DNA of 64,000 bases from JALORV01 sp963712485 (GCA_963712485.1 CAVQID010000019.1:62001-126000); one strand, 5' to 3'. Shown: positions 28,444 to 37,415, counted from the first letter of the stretch. Numbers and translations: made by a program. The notes: generated by a model from the letters alone, not told the origin.

Positions 28444-28637
28444 CGCTGAATACCGAACCGAATATTGCAGCTCCGGACGAGTTCTACCAGGCGCTGATTG
28501 ACGCCCATGCGGGCCTGACGGAGCCGCAGAGCGCCGCGCTGAATGCGCGACTCATTCTCCTGCTCGCGAACCAGGTGGGCGATGTCGAGACCTTGCGCGC
28601 CGCGATCGCCGCTGCGCGCGAGGCGCTCGAAGGCTAG
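28440..28637 (+). CDS. DUF2783-family small protein
   Basis: A 65-residue soluble helical protein matching the DUF2783 pattern: EFYQALIDAHAGLTEPQSAA followed by LNARLILLLANQVGD and ending REALEG. Its ATG overlaps the monooxygenase stop (ATGA), so the two are translated together, which implies a linked job, perhaps as a helper subunit. The family has no known function. It meets the 3' end of paaY, overlapping it by four bases in the opposite direction. Confidence 0.85.
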   Translation: MTLNTEPNIAAPDEFYQALIDAHAGLTEPQSAALNARLILLLANQVGDVETLRAAIAAAREALEG

Positions 28638-29242
28638 TCGCGCTTGGTTGCGACCAGCGGAACGACGCCCTCGACATCGATCTCGATGCGCTTGCGGTTG
28701 GCTTCGACCGCGACGAGCGGCGGTACTTCGCGCAGGGTCTGAAGGCTGCGGCGCGTGAGATCCTGGTAGCTGCGCGTACCGCTCATTTTCCAGGCCACCT
28801 CGTCGTCCGACAGGTGCCGCAGGACTTTGGCCGGCGTACCCACGACGAGCGACCGTGGCGGGATCACCATGCCGGCCTTGACGAAGGCGCACGCCGCGAC
28901 GATCGCCGATTCGCCGACGACCGCCTCGTCCATCAGCACCGCGTTCATGCCGACCATCGCGTTCTTCTTCACGATGCAGCCGTGCAGGATCGCGCCGTGA
29001 CCGATGTGGCCGTCCTCTTCAACGATCGTGTCGGTTCCCGGAAAGCCGTGCATGACGCAGCAGTCCTGCACGTTGCTGCCGCGCTCGAGGATGATGCGGC
29101 CGAAATCGCCGCGCAGGCTCGCCCCCGGTGCGACGTAGCACCCGGGACCGACGATCACGTCACCGATCAGTATCGCCGTCGGATGTACGAACGCCGTCGG
29201 GTCGACGACCGGTACCAGTCCGTTGATTTCGTAACAAGGCAC
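28634..29242 (-). CDS. paaY: PaaY, hexapeptide-repeat thioesterase of phenylacetate breakdown
   Basis: A 202-residue left-handed beta-helix protein of the gamma-carbonic-anhydrase fold. PaaY hydrolyses stalled CoA esters such as 2-hydroxycyclohepta-1,4,6-triene-1-formyl-CoA, protecting the phenylacetate pathway. Characteristic stretches are VHPTAILIGDVIVGPGCYVA, SLRGDFGRIILERGSNVQD and EEDGHIGHGAILHGCIVKKN. A C-terminal helix (WKMSGTRSYQDLTRRSLQTL) is typical of PaaY rather than YrdA. The zinc ligands are the His residues in HGFPG and GHIGHGAILHG. It stands 3.5 kb away from the main paa genes and on the other strand. Confidence 0.92.
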   Translation of the reverse strand: MPCYEINGLVPVVDPTAFVHPTAILIGDVIVGPGCYVAPGASLRGDFGRIILERGSNVQDCCVMHGFPGTDTIVEEDGHIGHGAILHGCIVKKNAMVGMNAVLMDEAVVGESAIVAACAFVKAGMVIPPRSLVVGTPAKVLRHLSDDEVAWKMSGTRSYQDLTRRSLQTLREVPPLVAVEANRKRIEIDVEGVVPLVATKRD

Positions 29243-29533
29243 GGGGCCTCCTTCACGTGCGCAACCAAAGCGCCGCCGGTCCGGAGCAGGGCGATCGGAT
29301 GGCCGCTACTCAACTGAGAGTGTTTGCTAGGGTGCGAGAACGTCTTCTGAAGTTTAGACTCAGTGTCCCATCGCTTCGGCCGCTTGCCCCGTCATCGCGG
29401 CTTGCGGCCAGTCAATAGTCGCTGTCGAGACGAAGCGGACTTCCCGGGATCGACCGGCCGCGATTGCGGCAGCTCCGGTCAGTGAGTTTTCCGGCAGGCG
29501 CGTACGAACCATTGGGAGCGAAGGAGCCATCGC
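29243..29533. other. Divergent spacer between paaY and the antiporter gene
   Basis: 291 bases without a credible gene. It should carry promoters for paaY (leftward) and for the antiporter-YbdK-hydrolase unit (rightward). A gaaggag ribosome site stands at 29519-29525, 8 bases before the antiporter ATG. I see no palindrome like the paaG operator and no convincing promoter pair. Confidence 0.4.
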
Positions 29534-30748
29534 ATGAACCCTGCCGACTTGCCATTTCTACCTGCGTGGCCTCCCGCACTGACCCCCCTGGCCTGGGTGG
29601 CCGTGCTGCTTCTTGCGGCGATCGTCGTGGGCGAAGCCGCAAGGCGTTGGCTGCGCGTCTCGCGCGTGCTGGGGTACCTACTCGTTGGAGCCTTGCTTGG
29701 CCCTCACGCTGCCAACGTGCTCGATGCCGACACTCTGGCATCGCTGCGCGTGTTCGTCGATATCGCTGTGGGACTACTGCTGTTCGAACTGGGCCAGCGT
29801 GTCGATCTCGGATGGCTGCGTCGCAATCCGTGGCTGCTCGCGACCAGCTTGCTCGAGGCGCTGCTGACGCTGGTCGCGGTCTTTGCGGTAATGCGGCTGT
29901 TCGATGTGCCCGCGGTCACCGCGGCGGCCGCTGGCGTGCTGGCCATCGCGACGTCACCGGCGGTAGTGGTCACGCTCATCAAGGATCTCCGGGCGCAGGG
30001 TCAGGTGACCGAGCGCGTGATGCTGTTTACGGCGTTGAACACCGCCTATGCCGTGGTCGGTCTGGCCTTGATCTTCGGTTGGCTGCACTTCGAAAATGCC
30101 CAGACATCGACATTGATGGTCGCCCACCCGCTTTACCTGATCCTCGGCTCGCTGGTTCTGGCAGCACTGCTGGGGGCAGTGATGATCCTCTTGTTGCGCT
30201 TCTTCGGTCGAAGTCCCGCCTTACAGTTCGCGATCACCGTCGCGCTGGTGCTGCTGACGGTCGCGGCGGCCTCCACCCTGGATCTTCTGGTCCCGCTGAC
30301 CCTGCTGCTCCTCGGGATGCTCGCTCGGGTGTTCGATCGTGACCGGCACTTCGTATCGCTGCGGTTCGGCCAGAGCGCGATGCTGTTCGTGGTGCTGCTC
30401 TTCGCGCTGGCCGGCGCGGGTCTGCAGTTTCAGGGATGGCTGGCCGCGCTCCCGATGGCGCTGGGTTTCATCGCTGCGCGCCATGTCGGCAAGCTTGTCC
30501 CCATGCTGCTGCTGGCCCGGCCGAGCAGCCTGGCAATGCGCAAGGCGTCCCTCGTGCAGCTCGGCCTCACGCCCATGTCCGGTCTGGCGTTGCTGATGAT
30601 GCAGGACCTGGTCCTGCAGGCACCGGCGCTGGCCCAGGGGATTGCCTCAAGCGTGTATCTCGCGATCGCCATTCTGGCGTTCGCCGGGCCGATGGCACTG
30701 CAGTTCGCGCTGCGCCGGGCCGGCGAGACGGCGGAGGACGAGAAATGA
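29534..30748 (+). CDS. Monovalent cation:proton antiporter, CPA2/KefB-like membrane domain
   Basis: A 404-residue inner-membrane protein with about 12-13 helices of the CPA2 family. Family signatures include SRVLGYLLVGALLGPHAANV, FVDIAVGLLLFELGQRVDL and GVLAIATSPAVVVTLIKDLR, plus TLDLLVPLTLLLLGMLARVF in the ion-path region. KefB/KefC also carry a TrkA-N/KTN domain after the membrane part; here the protein ends at ETAEDEK right after the last helix, so regulation must differ. Its stop overlaps the YbdK-type gene by ATGA. K+ or Na+ selectivity cannot be read from sequence. Confidence 0.85.
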   Translation: MNPADLPFLPAWPPALTPLAWVAVLLLAAIVVGEAARRWLRVSRVLGYLLVGALLGPHAANVLDADTLASLRVFVDIAVGLLLFELGQRVDLGWLRRNPWLLATSLLEALLTLVAVFAVMRLFDVPAVTAAAAGVLAIATSPAVVVTLIKDLRAQGQVTERVMLFTALNTAYAVVGLALIFGWLHFENAQTSTLMVAHPLYLILGSLVLAALLGAVMILLLRFFGRSPALQFAITVALVLLTVAAASTLDLLVPLTLLLLGMLARVFDRDRHFVSLRFGQSAMLFVVLLFALAGAGLQFQGWLAALPMALGFIAARHVGKLVPMLLLARPSSLAMRKASLVQLGLTPMSGLALLMMQDLVLQAPALAQGIASSVYLAIAILAFAGPMALQFALRRAGETAEDEK

Positions 30749-31866
30749 GCGATATGCAATTTGGCCCGTCCAAGGCGCTGACGTTCGGCATCGAGCTTGA
30801 ATTGCAGATACTGAACCGGCGCGACTGCGACCTGACGCGCGGTGCGAACGACCTGCTGCGTGTCATCGAGCGCAGCGGCAGCCAGAGCGACATCAAGCCC
30901 GAGATCACTGAGAGCATGATCGAGGTGGCGACCGGCATCCACGAGCGCTATGCGGACGCGCTGGACGAGCTGCGCGGCATCCGCGACACCGTGGTGACGG
31001 CTGCCGACAAGCTGAACCTGCTGATTGCCGGCGGCGGGGCGCATCCGTTCCAGCACTGGAGCGAGCGCAAGATCTTCGACAAGCCGCGCTTCAAGCAGAT
31101 CTCCTCGCTGTACGGCTATCTCGCGAAGCAGTTCACGATCTTCGGCCAGCACGTGCACATCGGATGCGCCGACGGCGACAGCGCGATGTACCTGCTGCAC
31201 GCGCTGGGCCGCTACGTCCCGCACTTCATCGCTCTCGCCGCTTCGTCGCCTTACCAGCAGGGCGTCGACACCGCATACGACTCGTCGCGCCTGAATTCGG
31301 TTTATGCGTTTCCGCTTTCGGGACGCGCGCCGATCGTCGATCGCTGGGCCGGTTTCGTGACCTACTTCGAGAAGATGCGTGCAGCGAGCGTGGTTGAAAG
31401 CATGAAGGACTTCTACTGGGACATCCGGCCCAAACCCGAATACGGCACGATCGAGGTCCGGGTGTTCGACACGCCGCTCACGGTCGAAAGGGCGGCCGCG
31501 CTGGCCGCGTATGTGCAGGCGCTGGCCCGGCATCTGCTGATCGACCGTCCGATCACCGTCGACGACGACCTGTACCTCACCTACACCTACAACCGGTTCC
31601 AGGCCTGCCGCTTCGGCCTCGAGGGCCTGATGATCGATCCGGTCTCGCACGAACACGTGCCGATTCACGAGGACATCGGGTCGACCTGCGAGCAACTGGC
31701 GGTCGACGGACAGGAACTGCAGTCGTCCACGGCCATCGACCTGGTCGCGCGCTGGGCGCGCGAACGCGACAACGATGCGCGCTGGATGCGCGAACAGTTT
31801 GCCGAGACCGAATCCCTAGCGGACCTGATGTGGAAGCAAAGTCGGTACTGGAGAACCGGGGTCTAG
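30745..31866 (+). CDS. ybdK: YbdK-type carboxylate-amine ligase (glutamate-cysteine ligase 2 family)
   Basis: A 373-residue ATP-grasp-like enzyme related to glutamate-cysteine ligase; E. coli YbdK has weak gamma-glutamyl-cysteine synthetase activity. Motifs: LTFGIELELQILNRR near the start (Glu residues for ATP/metal), SDIKPEITESMIEVATG, GQHVHIGCADGDSAMYLLHA and PKPEYGTIEVRVFDTP. It starts at the ATGA overlap with the antiporter. The last 37 bases overlap the next gene if that one uses its first GTG. A true physiological substrate for this class is not settled. Confidence 0.88.
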   Translation: MSDMQFGPSKALTFGIELELQILNRRDCDLTRGANDLLRVIERSGSQSDIKPEITESMIEVATGIHERYADALDELRGIRDTVVTAADKLNLLIAGGGAHPFQHWSERKIFDKPRFKQISSLYGYLAKQFTIFGQHVHIGCADGDSAMYLLHALGRYVPHFIALAASSPYQQGVDTAYDSSRLNSVYAFPLSGRAPIVDRWAGFVTYFEKMRAASVVESMKDFYWDIRPKPEYGTIEVRVFDTPLTVERAAALAAYVQALARHLLIDRPITVDDDLYLTYTYNRFQACRFGLEGLMIDPVSHEHVPIHEDIGSTCEQLAVDGQELQSSTAIDLVARWARERDNDARWMREQFAETESLADLMWKQSRYWRTGV

Positions 31867-32777
31867 GCAGGCGCTCCGCGCCTACGCTCGACCTGCAGAG
31901 GTCGGCGCCCGTGCAGCAGCCGCTGCGCATCGGCGTGTCGGCGCGCATCCTGCACCCGGAAGGCGCGCAGGCACTCGGGTTTCGCGGCAAGACCCTGCAG
32001 TATCTCGAGACCTCGGTGGCGCACTGGCTGATGGCGCACGGCGCGCTCGTCTTCATGGTGCCGACGATTGAATCAGGGTCGCAGATCCGGCGTGCCAGCA
32101 TCTCGATGCGCGACTATGTCAACTCCCTCGATGGTCTCGTGCTCCAGGGCGGCGCCGACGTCAGCCCCGAGACTTATCACGAGCAGCCGCTGCGGCCGGA
32201 ATGGGCCGGCGACCGCGTGCGCGATATGTACGAGATCGAGATGCTGTGGGCCTTCGTCTTCGAGCAGAAGCCGGTACTCGGCATCTGTCGCGGTCTGCAA
32301 CTGATCAACGTGGCCTTCAACGGATCGCTGTATCAGGACATCCCGACCGAACTGCCGGCCGCCATACGGCACGTCGATTCTGCCCTTTACGACACCCTGC
32401 ATCACGACGTCGCGTTGCAGCCGGATTCGCTGCTGACCCGGCTCTACGGGAGCGACGCGCGGCTGCGCGTCAACAGCATCCACCACCAGTGCATCAAGCG
32501 CCTGGGCAACGGGCTGACGGTCGAGGCGGTGTCACCCGACGACGGAGTCATCGAGGCCGTTCGATGGACCGGTTCGAGCTTCGTGATGGGCGTTCAGTGG
32601 CATCCGGAGTTCCACGCGCCGCAGCAAGGCCACCTGCTCGACAGCGGCCCGGTGGTGTCGAACTTCCTGAACCAGTGCAGCGAGCGTCGCGGACTGGCGA
32701 GCGCGCCCACGCGCGCCGCTGACCGACGTCGCTCGCCCACAGGCCGGTCGGAGGGCGCGACGTCGGTCAGGTCGTAG
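31830..32777 (+). CDS. Gamma-glutamyl-gamma-aminobutyrate hydrolase-family amidotransferase (peptidase C26)
   Basis: A class I glutamine-amidotransferase-like hydrolase (PuuD family), about 315 residues from a GTG at 31830. A GTG at 31911 (VQQPLRIGVSARI) with agagg before it is an equally good start and removes a non-conserved lead. The nucleophile Cys153 lies in GICRGLQLINVAFNG. The partner His-Glu is in VQWHPEFH, and the substrate-entry motif is LQGGADVSP. PuuD cleaves gamma-glutamyl amides. Placement after a gamma-glutamyl ligase-like gene suggests opposing steps on one metabolite. The C-terminal tail (about 25 Arg/Ser-rich residues) lies over a strong hairpin and overlaps paaN by 11 bases. 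Confidence 0.85.
   Translation: MEAKSVLENRGLGRRSAPTLDLQRSAPVQQPLRIGVSARILHPEGAQALGFRGKTLQYLETSVAHWLMAHGALVFMVPTIESGSQIRRASISMRDYVNSLDGLVLQGGADVSPETYHEQPLRPEWAGDRVRDMYEIEMLWAFVFEQKPVLGICRGLQLINVAFNGSLYQDIPTELPAAIRHVDSALYDTLHHDVALQPDSLLTRLYGSDARLRVNSIHHQCIKRLGNGLTVEAVSPDDGVIEAVRWTGSSFVMGVQWHPEFHAPQQGHLLDSGPVVSNFLNQCSERRGLASAPTRAADRRRSPTGRSEGATSVRS
32721..32768. terminator. Hairpin between convergent hydrolase gene and paaN
   Basis: gaccgacgtcgctcgccc (32721-32738) pairs with gggcgcgacgtcggtc (32753-32768): 16 bp with a 2-base bulge. It lies where two genes meet end-to-end, so it probably stops transcription from both sides. There is no T run. Confidence 0.55.
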
Positions 32778-34435
32778 CGTGCCAGCGGCGCTGGATCACG
32801 CGGAACCGGTTGGCGACGAAGGCGCTGTCCGTGTAGCTCGCCGTTGCGGCCGGGTTCGCGCCCGTTGCGTGATAGTCGGAAAACGCAGCCGACTGGTTGA
32901 CGAACACATTGCCGGTCAGGTTGATCGACAGCGACACGCCGGCCCGCAGCGTCGCTGCCGTCATCGCGTCGATGACCTCCTGCTTCATCGAATACAGGCC
33001 GACAGTCAGCGCGCCGTGTTCCTTGACCGTCCGCTCCGAGAGGGCGACCGCCGCCATTGCATCAGGCACCTTGACGACGAAGCTGATCGGTCCGAAGCGT
33101 TCCTGCAGGTAGGCAGATTCCTGGGTCGGATCGGCCTTCAGCAGGACGGGGGTGCGGACATTCGCGCCGGGAAACTCCGGATGCTCGATCTTGCGCGAGG
33201 GCAGGACGACTTCGGCCAGCGTCGGCGCCTGCTCGATCCGCTTCAGCGTGTCGGGTGACTGGATCGCACCGAGCACCGCGGTCGCGACCGCCGGGTCCGT
33301 CAGAAACTTCTCGACGGCTGCACCGAGGTCGCCTGCCACCTGGTCGAAGCTCTTGTGGCCCTCGTCGGTGTCGATGCCTGTGGCGGGAACGAAGACGTCC
33401 TGCGTCGTCGTGCACATCTGGCCGGAGTACAGGCTCAGGGTGAACGCGAGGTTCTTCAGCATCGCCTTGTAGCTGTCGGTCGACTCGATGACGACGTTGT
33501 TGACGCCGGCGAGTTCGGCGTAGACCTGCGCCTGGCGCGCGTTGTCGATCAGCCAACGGCCGAACGCATTGCTGCCGGTGAAGTCGATCGTCTTCACCGC
33601 CGGGTTCGTCGCCAGCGCCTGGGTGACCTTCGGATCCTCGTTCACCGCCAGAGTGACGAGGTTCGGATCGATGCCGTTTTCCTTCAGGACGTCACGAATG
33701 ATGCGCACGCTGATGGCAGCGGGCAGGATCGCATTCGGATGCGGCTTGACGATGACCGGATTGCCGGTCGCCAGTGCGGCGAACAGTCCCGGGTACGTGT
33801 TCCATGTGGGGAACGTGCCGCAGCCGATGACCAGCGCCACGCCGCGGCCGACCACCTCGAAGCGCTTCTCCATCACGATGCGGCGGATTCTTGCCCTGGG
33901 GCTTTTCCCAGCGCGCCGACGCCGGAATGAAGGACATCTCACGGTATGCATAGGCCAGCGCTTCGAGCGCGCGGTCCTGCGCATGCGGCCCGCCGGCCTG
34001 GAACGCCATCATCCAGCCCTGGCCGGTCGTGAACATCACGGTGTAAGCGATCTCGAAACTTGCCTTGTTGATTCGTGCCAGCGCCTCCAGCAACACGCCG
34101 GTGCGCCCGTCGACGCCCAGCGACCTCCACGCCGGCATCGCAGCCAGACCCGCATCGATCAATGCCTGCGGATCGCACGATGGATAGCTCGCACTGAAGT
34201 CGACGCCATAGGGCGAGCGCTCGGTCGACACCCATCCGTTCGCGCCGGGCTGGTCGAGCTCGAACTTCCGGCCCAGGGCCGCGAGCGCCGCTGCCTTGCC
34301 TTCGTCGTTTGCGGTATCGCCGTAGATCTTCGGGCTCGGCTGCTCCGGGAAGGCGGACCAGTAACCGCGGACACGAATGGCGTCGAGCGCGCCATCGAGT
34401 ATGGCGCGGTGCTTGTCGAACAAGGGATGGGACAA
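32767..34435 (-). CDS. paaN: PaaN, ring-opening-pathway aldehyde dehydrogenase (one frameshift)
   Basis: An aldehyde dehydrogenase of about 555 residues, the PaaN type found in betaproteobacterial paa clusters. It should oxidise the 3-oxo-5,6-dehydrosuberyl-CoA semialdehyde made on ring opening. Visible: CGTFPTWNTYPGLFAALATG with the VKPHP cofactor segment, KTIDFTGSNAFGRWLIDNA, and the nucleophile Cys in YSGQMCTTTQDVFVP. The protein ends without the MaoC hydratase domain that E. coli PaaZ carries, so a separate hydrolase would be needed. An extra a near 33890 shifts the frame; the corrected join is KPQGKIRRIVMEKRFEVVGR. It is read divergently from paaG. Confidence 0.88.
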
Positions 34436-34514
34436 GGTGGTCTCCTGCGGAATCGGTGGTGCGGCGCGACAACGAAAGAATCCGGGTCGGAACCGATTCC
34501 GTCGGCTGTGCGAC

Positions 34515-34544
34515 TTGTCAGCGGGGAATCGGTAAAGCTACTAT
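34515..34544 (+). promoter_or_regulatory. Promoter of the paaG operon
   Basis: ttgtca (34515-34520) and tactat (34539-34544) match the sigma-70 boxes at 5/6 and 4/6 positions with an 18-base spacer. It lies in the 189-base gap between paaN and paaG and points to paaG. The paaG ATG is 80 bases further on. Confidence 0.6.
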
Positions 34545-34547
34545 TGA

Positions 34548-34563
34548 TTGAACGGTCGGTCAA
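34548..34563 (+). promoter_or_regulatory. Probable PaaR operator
   Basis: TTGAACGGTCGGTCAA is a 16-base imperfect palindrome (TTGAnCGnnCGnTCAA), starting three bases after the -10 box, at the expected transcription start. TetR-family PaaR repressors bind palindromes of this size. A paaR gene lies at the end of the same operon, so bound repressor would block initiation until phenylacetyl-CoA forms. The assignment to PaaR is inference. Confidence 0.6.
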
Positions 34564-34624
34564 CGAATCCACGGCGCTCCTTGCGCACGTGGCCGCCAAG
34601 GCACCGGACCGCGGGAGATCCCCG

Positions 34625-35422
34625 ATGGCATTCGAGTTCGAGTCCGTCCGCCTGCACATGGCGGACGGGGTGGCCACCCTGACGCTGAATCGGCCGGACC
34701 GGCTGAACAGCTTCACGGTGGCGATGCACGGTGAGATGCGCGCCGCGCTTGATGCGGTCGACAGTGATCGATCGGTGCGCTGCCTGGTGCTGACCGGTGC
34801 GGGAAGAGGTTTCTGTGCGGGCCAGGACCTCGCTGATCGCGCGGTCGCTCCCGGCAGCGACGCGCTCGACCTCGGCGCGTCGATTGATAACTACTACAAG
34901 CCGATGCTGCTGCGGCTGCGCCGACTGCGCATGCCCACCGTCTGTGCGGTCAATGGCGTGGCCGCCGGCGCAGGAGCGAACATTCCGTTTGCGTGCGACC
35001 TGGTTCTGGCGGCCAAGTCCGCGAGCTTCATTCAGTCGTTTTCAAAGCTCGGGCTGGTACCGGATTGCGGCGGGACGTGGTGGTTGCCGCGTCTGGTCGG
35101 TCCGGCGCGCGCGATGGGCCTGGCGTTGCTGGGCGACAAGGTAAGCGCTGCGCAGGCCGTGGAGTGGGGCCTGATCTGGCGCTGCGTCGAAGACGGCGAA
35201 CTGATGTCGGCCGCGACGGCGCTCGCCGGGCAACTGGCGGCCGGTCCGACGCTCGGCTACGTACGCACTCGCGAAGTGATGGACGAAGCGCTTGGCGTGT
35301 CGTTTGCACAGGCGCTCGATCTGGAGCGCGACGCGCAGCGCGAACTGGGGCGGTCCGCCGACTATCGCGAAGGGGTCACGGCGTTCATCGAGAAGCGTGC
35401 GCCGCGCTTCACCGGCAACTAG
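34625..35422 (+). CDS. paaG: PaaG, ring-epoxide isomerase (crotonase family)
   Basis: A 265-residue enoyl-CoA hydratase/isomerase. PaaG converts 1,2-epoxyphenylacetyl-CoA to oxepin-CoA and also shifts double bonds later in the pathway. Crotonase marks: GAGRGFCAGQDLADRA (oxyanion-hole strand), ANIPFACDLVLAAKSASFIQ, and the Asp in SKLGLVPDCGGTWWLPRLVG, typical of PaaG-type isomerases that use Asp in place of the second hydratase Glu. The ATG at 34625 follows gggagatccccg. It is first in a tight run; paaH starts two bases after its stop. Confidence 0.94.
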   Translation: MAFEFESVRLHMADGVATLTLNRPDRLNSFTVAMHGEMRAALDAVDSDRSVRCLVLTGAGRGFCAGQDLADRAVAPGSDALDLGASIDNYYKPMLLRLRRLRMPTVCAVNGVAAGAGANIPFACDLVLAAKSASFIQSFSKLGLVPDCGGTWWLPRLVGPARAMGLALLGDKVSAAQAVEWGLIWRCVEDGELMSAATALAGQLAAGPTLGYVRTREVMDEALGVSFAQALDLERDAQRELGRSADYREGVTAFIEKRAPRFTGN

Positions 35423-35424
35423 CC

Positions 35425-36966
35425 ATGGCGGGTCCGCTGGCACGCGAAGTCATCGTCGGCGTCATCGGCGCGGGTGCGATGGGTGCCGGCATTGCCCAGG
35501 TCGCGGCGCAGGCGGGCCATCGGGTGCTTCTTGCCGACGCCCAGCCCGGTGCGGTCGACCGCGCCCGGGCCGCCATTGTCAAAGGCCTGAGCACGCTTGC
35601 CACCAAAGGCAAGCTGACGTCGGCAGATGCGGACGCCGCGGTGTCGCGGATCCAGGCGTCGGCACCCAGCGGTTTTGGCCGTTGCGGACTGGTGATCGAG
35701 GCGATCGTCGAGGATCTCGAAGTCAAGCGCCGTCTGTTTGCGGAACTCGAGGGCATTGTCGCCGCGGAGTGCATCCTGGCAACGAATACGTCTTCGCTGT
35801 CGATCACCGCGATGGCGGCCGGCCTGCGCTGTCCCGAGCGACTCGTCGGCATGCACTTCTTCAATCCGGCCGAGCGAATGAAGCTGGTCGAAGTTATCAG
35901 CGGCCTGGAGACTTCACCGGCGATCGCCGAGACGATCTTTGCGACCGCTGAGGCGTGGGGCAAGAAGCCGGCGTACGCGAAATCGACACCGGGCTTCATC
36001 GTCAACCGCATTGCACGTCCGTTCTATGGCGAGGCCTGGCGTGCCTACACCGAGGGCGCCGCCGACCCGGCCACGATCGACGCGATCGTGCGCGACTGCG
36101 GCGGGTTTCCGATGGGCCCGTTCGAGCTGATGGACCTCATCGGTCACGACGTCAACCTGGCCGTCAGCACGTCGGTCTTCGAAGCGACGTTCGGCGAGCG
36201 CCGCTACGCACCGTCGGTTGCACAGCAGGAACTTGTCCGCGCCGGCCGTCTCGGTCGCAAGACCGGTCGCGGGATATACGACTATCGCGAGGGCGCCGCA
36301 AAGCCGGAGCCGCATGTCGACGACGGTGCCGAACCGGTACGACGCATCGTCGCGGTCGGGTCGCTCGGCATCGCCACGCCCATTATCACGCGGCTCGAGG
36401 CGGCGGGCGTCGATGTCGTGCGCGTGCAGGGGCCGCGCGCCGCGCAGGATGCGTCGTCGGGCTGGCTCGAGATCGGGCTCGCGCGGCTGATGATGAGCGA
36501 TGGGCGTCCGGCGACGCGGCGCGCGATGGAGGATAGGCACGAGCACCTGGTGCTGTTCGACCTGGCGCTCGATTACACAACGACCCCTCGTCTCGGCCTG
36601 GCGCGCGCGGACCAGTGCGGCATGGCGGCATTCCGCTCGGTCTGCGCGACGCTGACGCAGGCGGGCTTCGCCTGCTCGCCGCTCGACGATGTCGCCGGGC
36701 TCGTCGTGATGCGCCTGATCGCGATGCTGGTGAACGAGGCTGCAGACGCAGTGGCTCATGGCACCTGCAGCGCTGATGCGATCGACGTGGCGATGCGTTA
36801 TGGCGTCAACTATCCGCGCGGGCCGATGGAGTGGTCGGAGCAGGTGGGGCTGCGCGTCTTCGCGCGCACGCTCGCCAATTTGCGCGAGCACTACGGCGAG
36901 GAGCGCTATCGCACCTCGGCGCTGATCACCCGCAAGGGCTACACCGGGGCTTCATTTCATGACTGA
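35425..36966 (+). CDS. paaH: PaaH, 3-hydroxyacyl-CoA dehydrogenase
   Basis: A 513-residue NAD-dependent dehydrogenase that oxidises 3-hydroxyadipyl-CoA to 3-oxoadipyl-CoA. The Rossmann fold starts at VGVIGAGAMGAGIAQVAAQA (about 12-31), and substrate motifs TNTSSLSI and GMHFFNPAERMKLVEVI follow. The first catalytic C-terminal domain has PGFIVNRIARPFYGEAWRAY and GGFPMGPFELMDLIGHDVN. A second, degenerate repeat of the C-terminal domain is at about 410-510 (YPRGPMEWSEQVGL). The two-domain length is usual for PaaH. Its end overlaps paaI by 8 bases. Confidence 0.94.
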   Translation: MAGPLAREVIVGVIGAGAMGAGIAQVAAQAGHRVLLADAQPGAVDRARAAIVKGLSTLATKGKLTSADADAAVSRIQASAPSGFGRCGLVIEAIVEDLEVKRRLFAELEGIVAAECILATNTSSLSITAMAAGLRCPERLVGMHFFNPAERMKLVEVISGLETSPAIAETIFATAEAWGKKPAYAKSTPGFIVNRIARPFYGEAWRAYTEGAADPATIDAIVRDCGGFPMGPFELMDLIGHDVNLAVSTSVFEATFGERRYAPSVAQQELVRAGRLGRKTGRGIYDYREGAAKPEPHVDDGAEPVRRIVAVGSLGIATPIITRLEAAGVDVVRVQGPRAAQDASSGWLEIGLARLMMSDGRPATRRAMEDRHEHLVLFDLALDYTTTPRLGLARADQCGMAAFRSVCATLTQAGFACSPLDDVAGLVVMRLIAMLVNEAADAVAHGTCSADAIDVAMRYGVNYPRGPMEWSEQVGLRVFARTLANLREHYGEERYRTSALITRKGYTGASFHD

Positions 36967-37405
36967 ATCGACGTCACACGACGCACACGCGATTGCCGAA
37001 GCGGTGAAGCTCGGCATGTTCATGGACGACGCGGCCTCGCGCGGGCTTGGAATGCATATCGAGGCTGTCGGGCCCGGCTATTCGCGCATTGCAATGACCG
37101 TGCGCCCCGACATGCTGAACGGCTTCAGGATCTGCCACGGCGGCTTCATCACGACGCTCGCCGACTCGGCTTTCGCATTCGCCTGCAACAGCTACAACGA
37201 AGTGACCGTTGCTTCGGGCATCGTCGTCGATTTTCTTGCGCCGGCGCACGAGGGTGATCGCCTTGTCGCGGAGTGTCATGAAGTGGCTCGCACCGGGCGC
37301 ACCGGCGTCTATGACATCAAGGTGACGAACCAGGATGGCAAGGCCGTCGTCGTCATGCGGGGCCGGTCGCACACGATGAAGGGCAAGCAGGTCGTGCAGC
37401 TCTGA
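36959..37405 (+). CDS. paaI: PaaI, hydroxyphenylacetyl-CoA thioesterase
   Basis: A 148-residue hotdog thioesterase that clears dead-end ring-hydroxylated phenylacetyl-CoA so that CoA is not trapped. The active-site segment is RICHGGFITTLADSAFAFAC, with the HGG loop and catalytic Asp. FMDDAASRGLGMHIEAVGPG before it matches PaaI. The start codon lies inside the end of paaH, so they are translationally linked. Intact and of normal length. Confidence 0.94.
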   Translation: MTESTSHDAHAIAEAVKLGMFMDDAASRGLGMHIEAVGPGYSRIAMTVRPDMLNGFRICHGGFITTLADSAFAFACNSYNEVTVASGIVVDFLAPAHEGDRLVAECHEVARTGRTGVYDIKVTNQDGKAVVVMRGRSHTMKGKQVVQL

Positions 37406-37415
37406 GGGGATCGAT

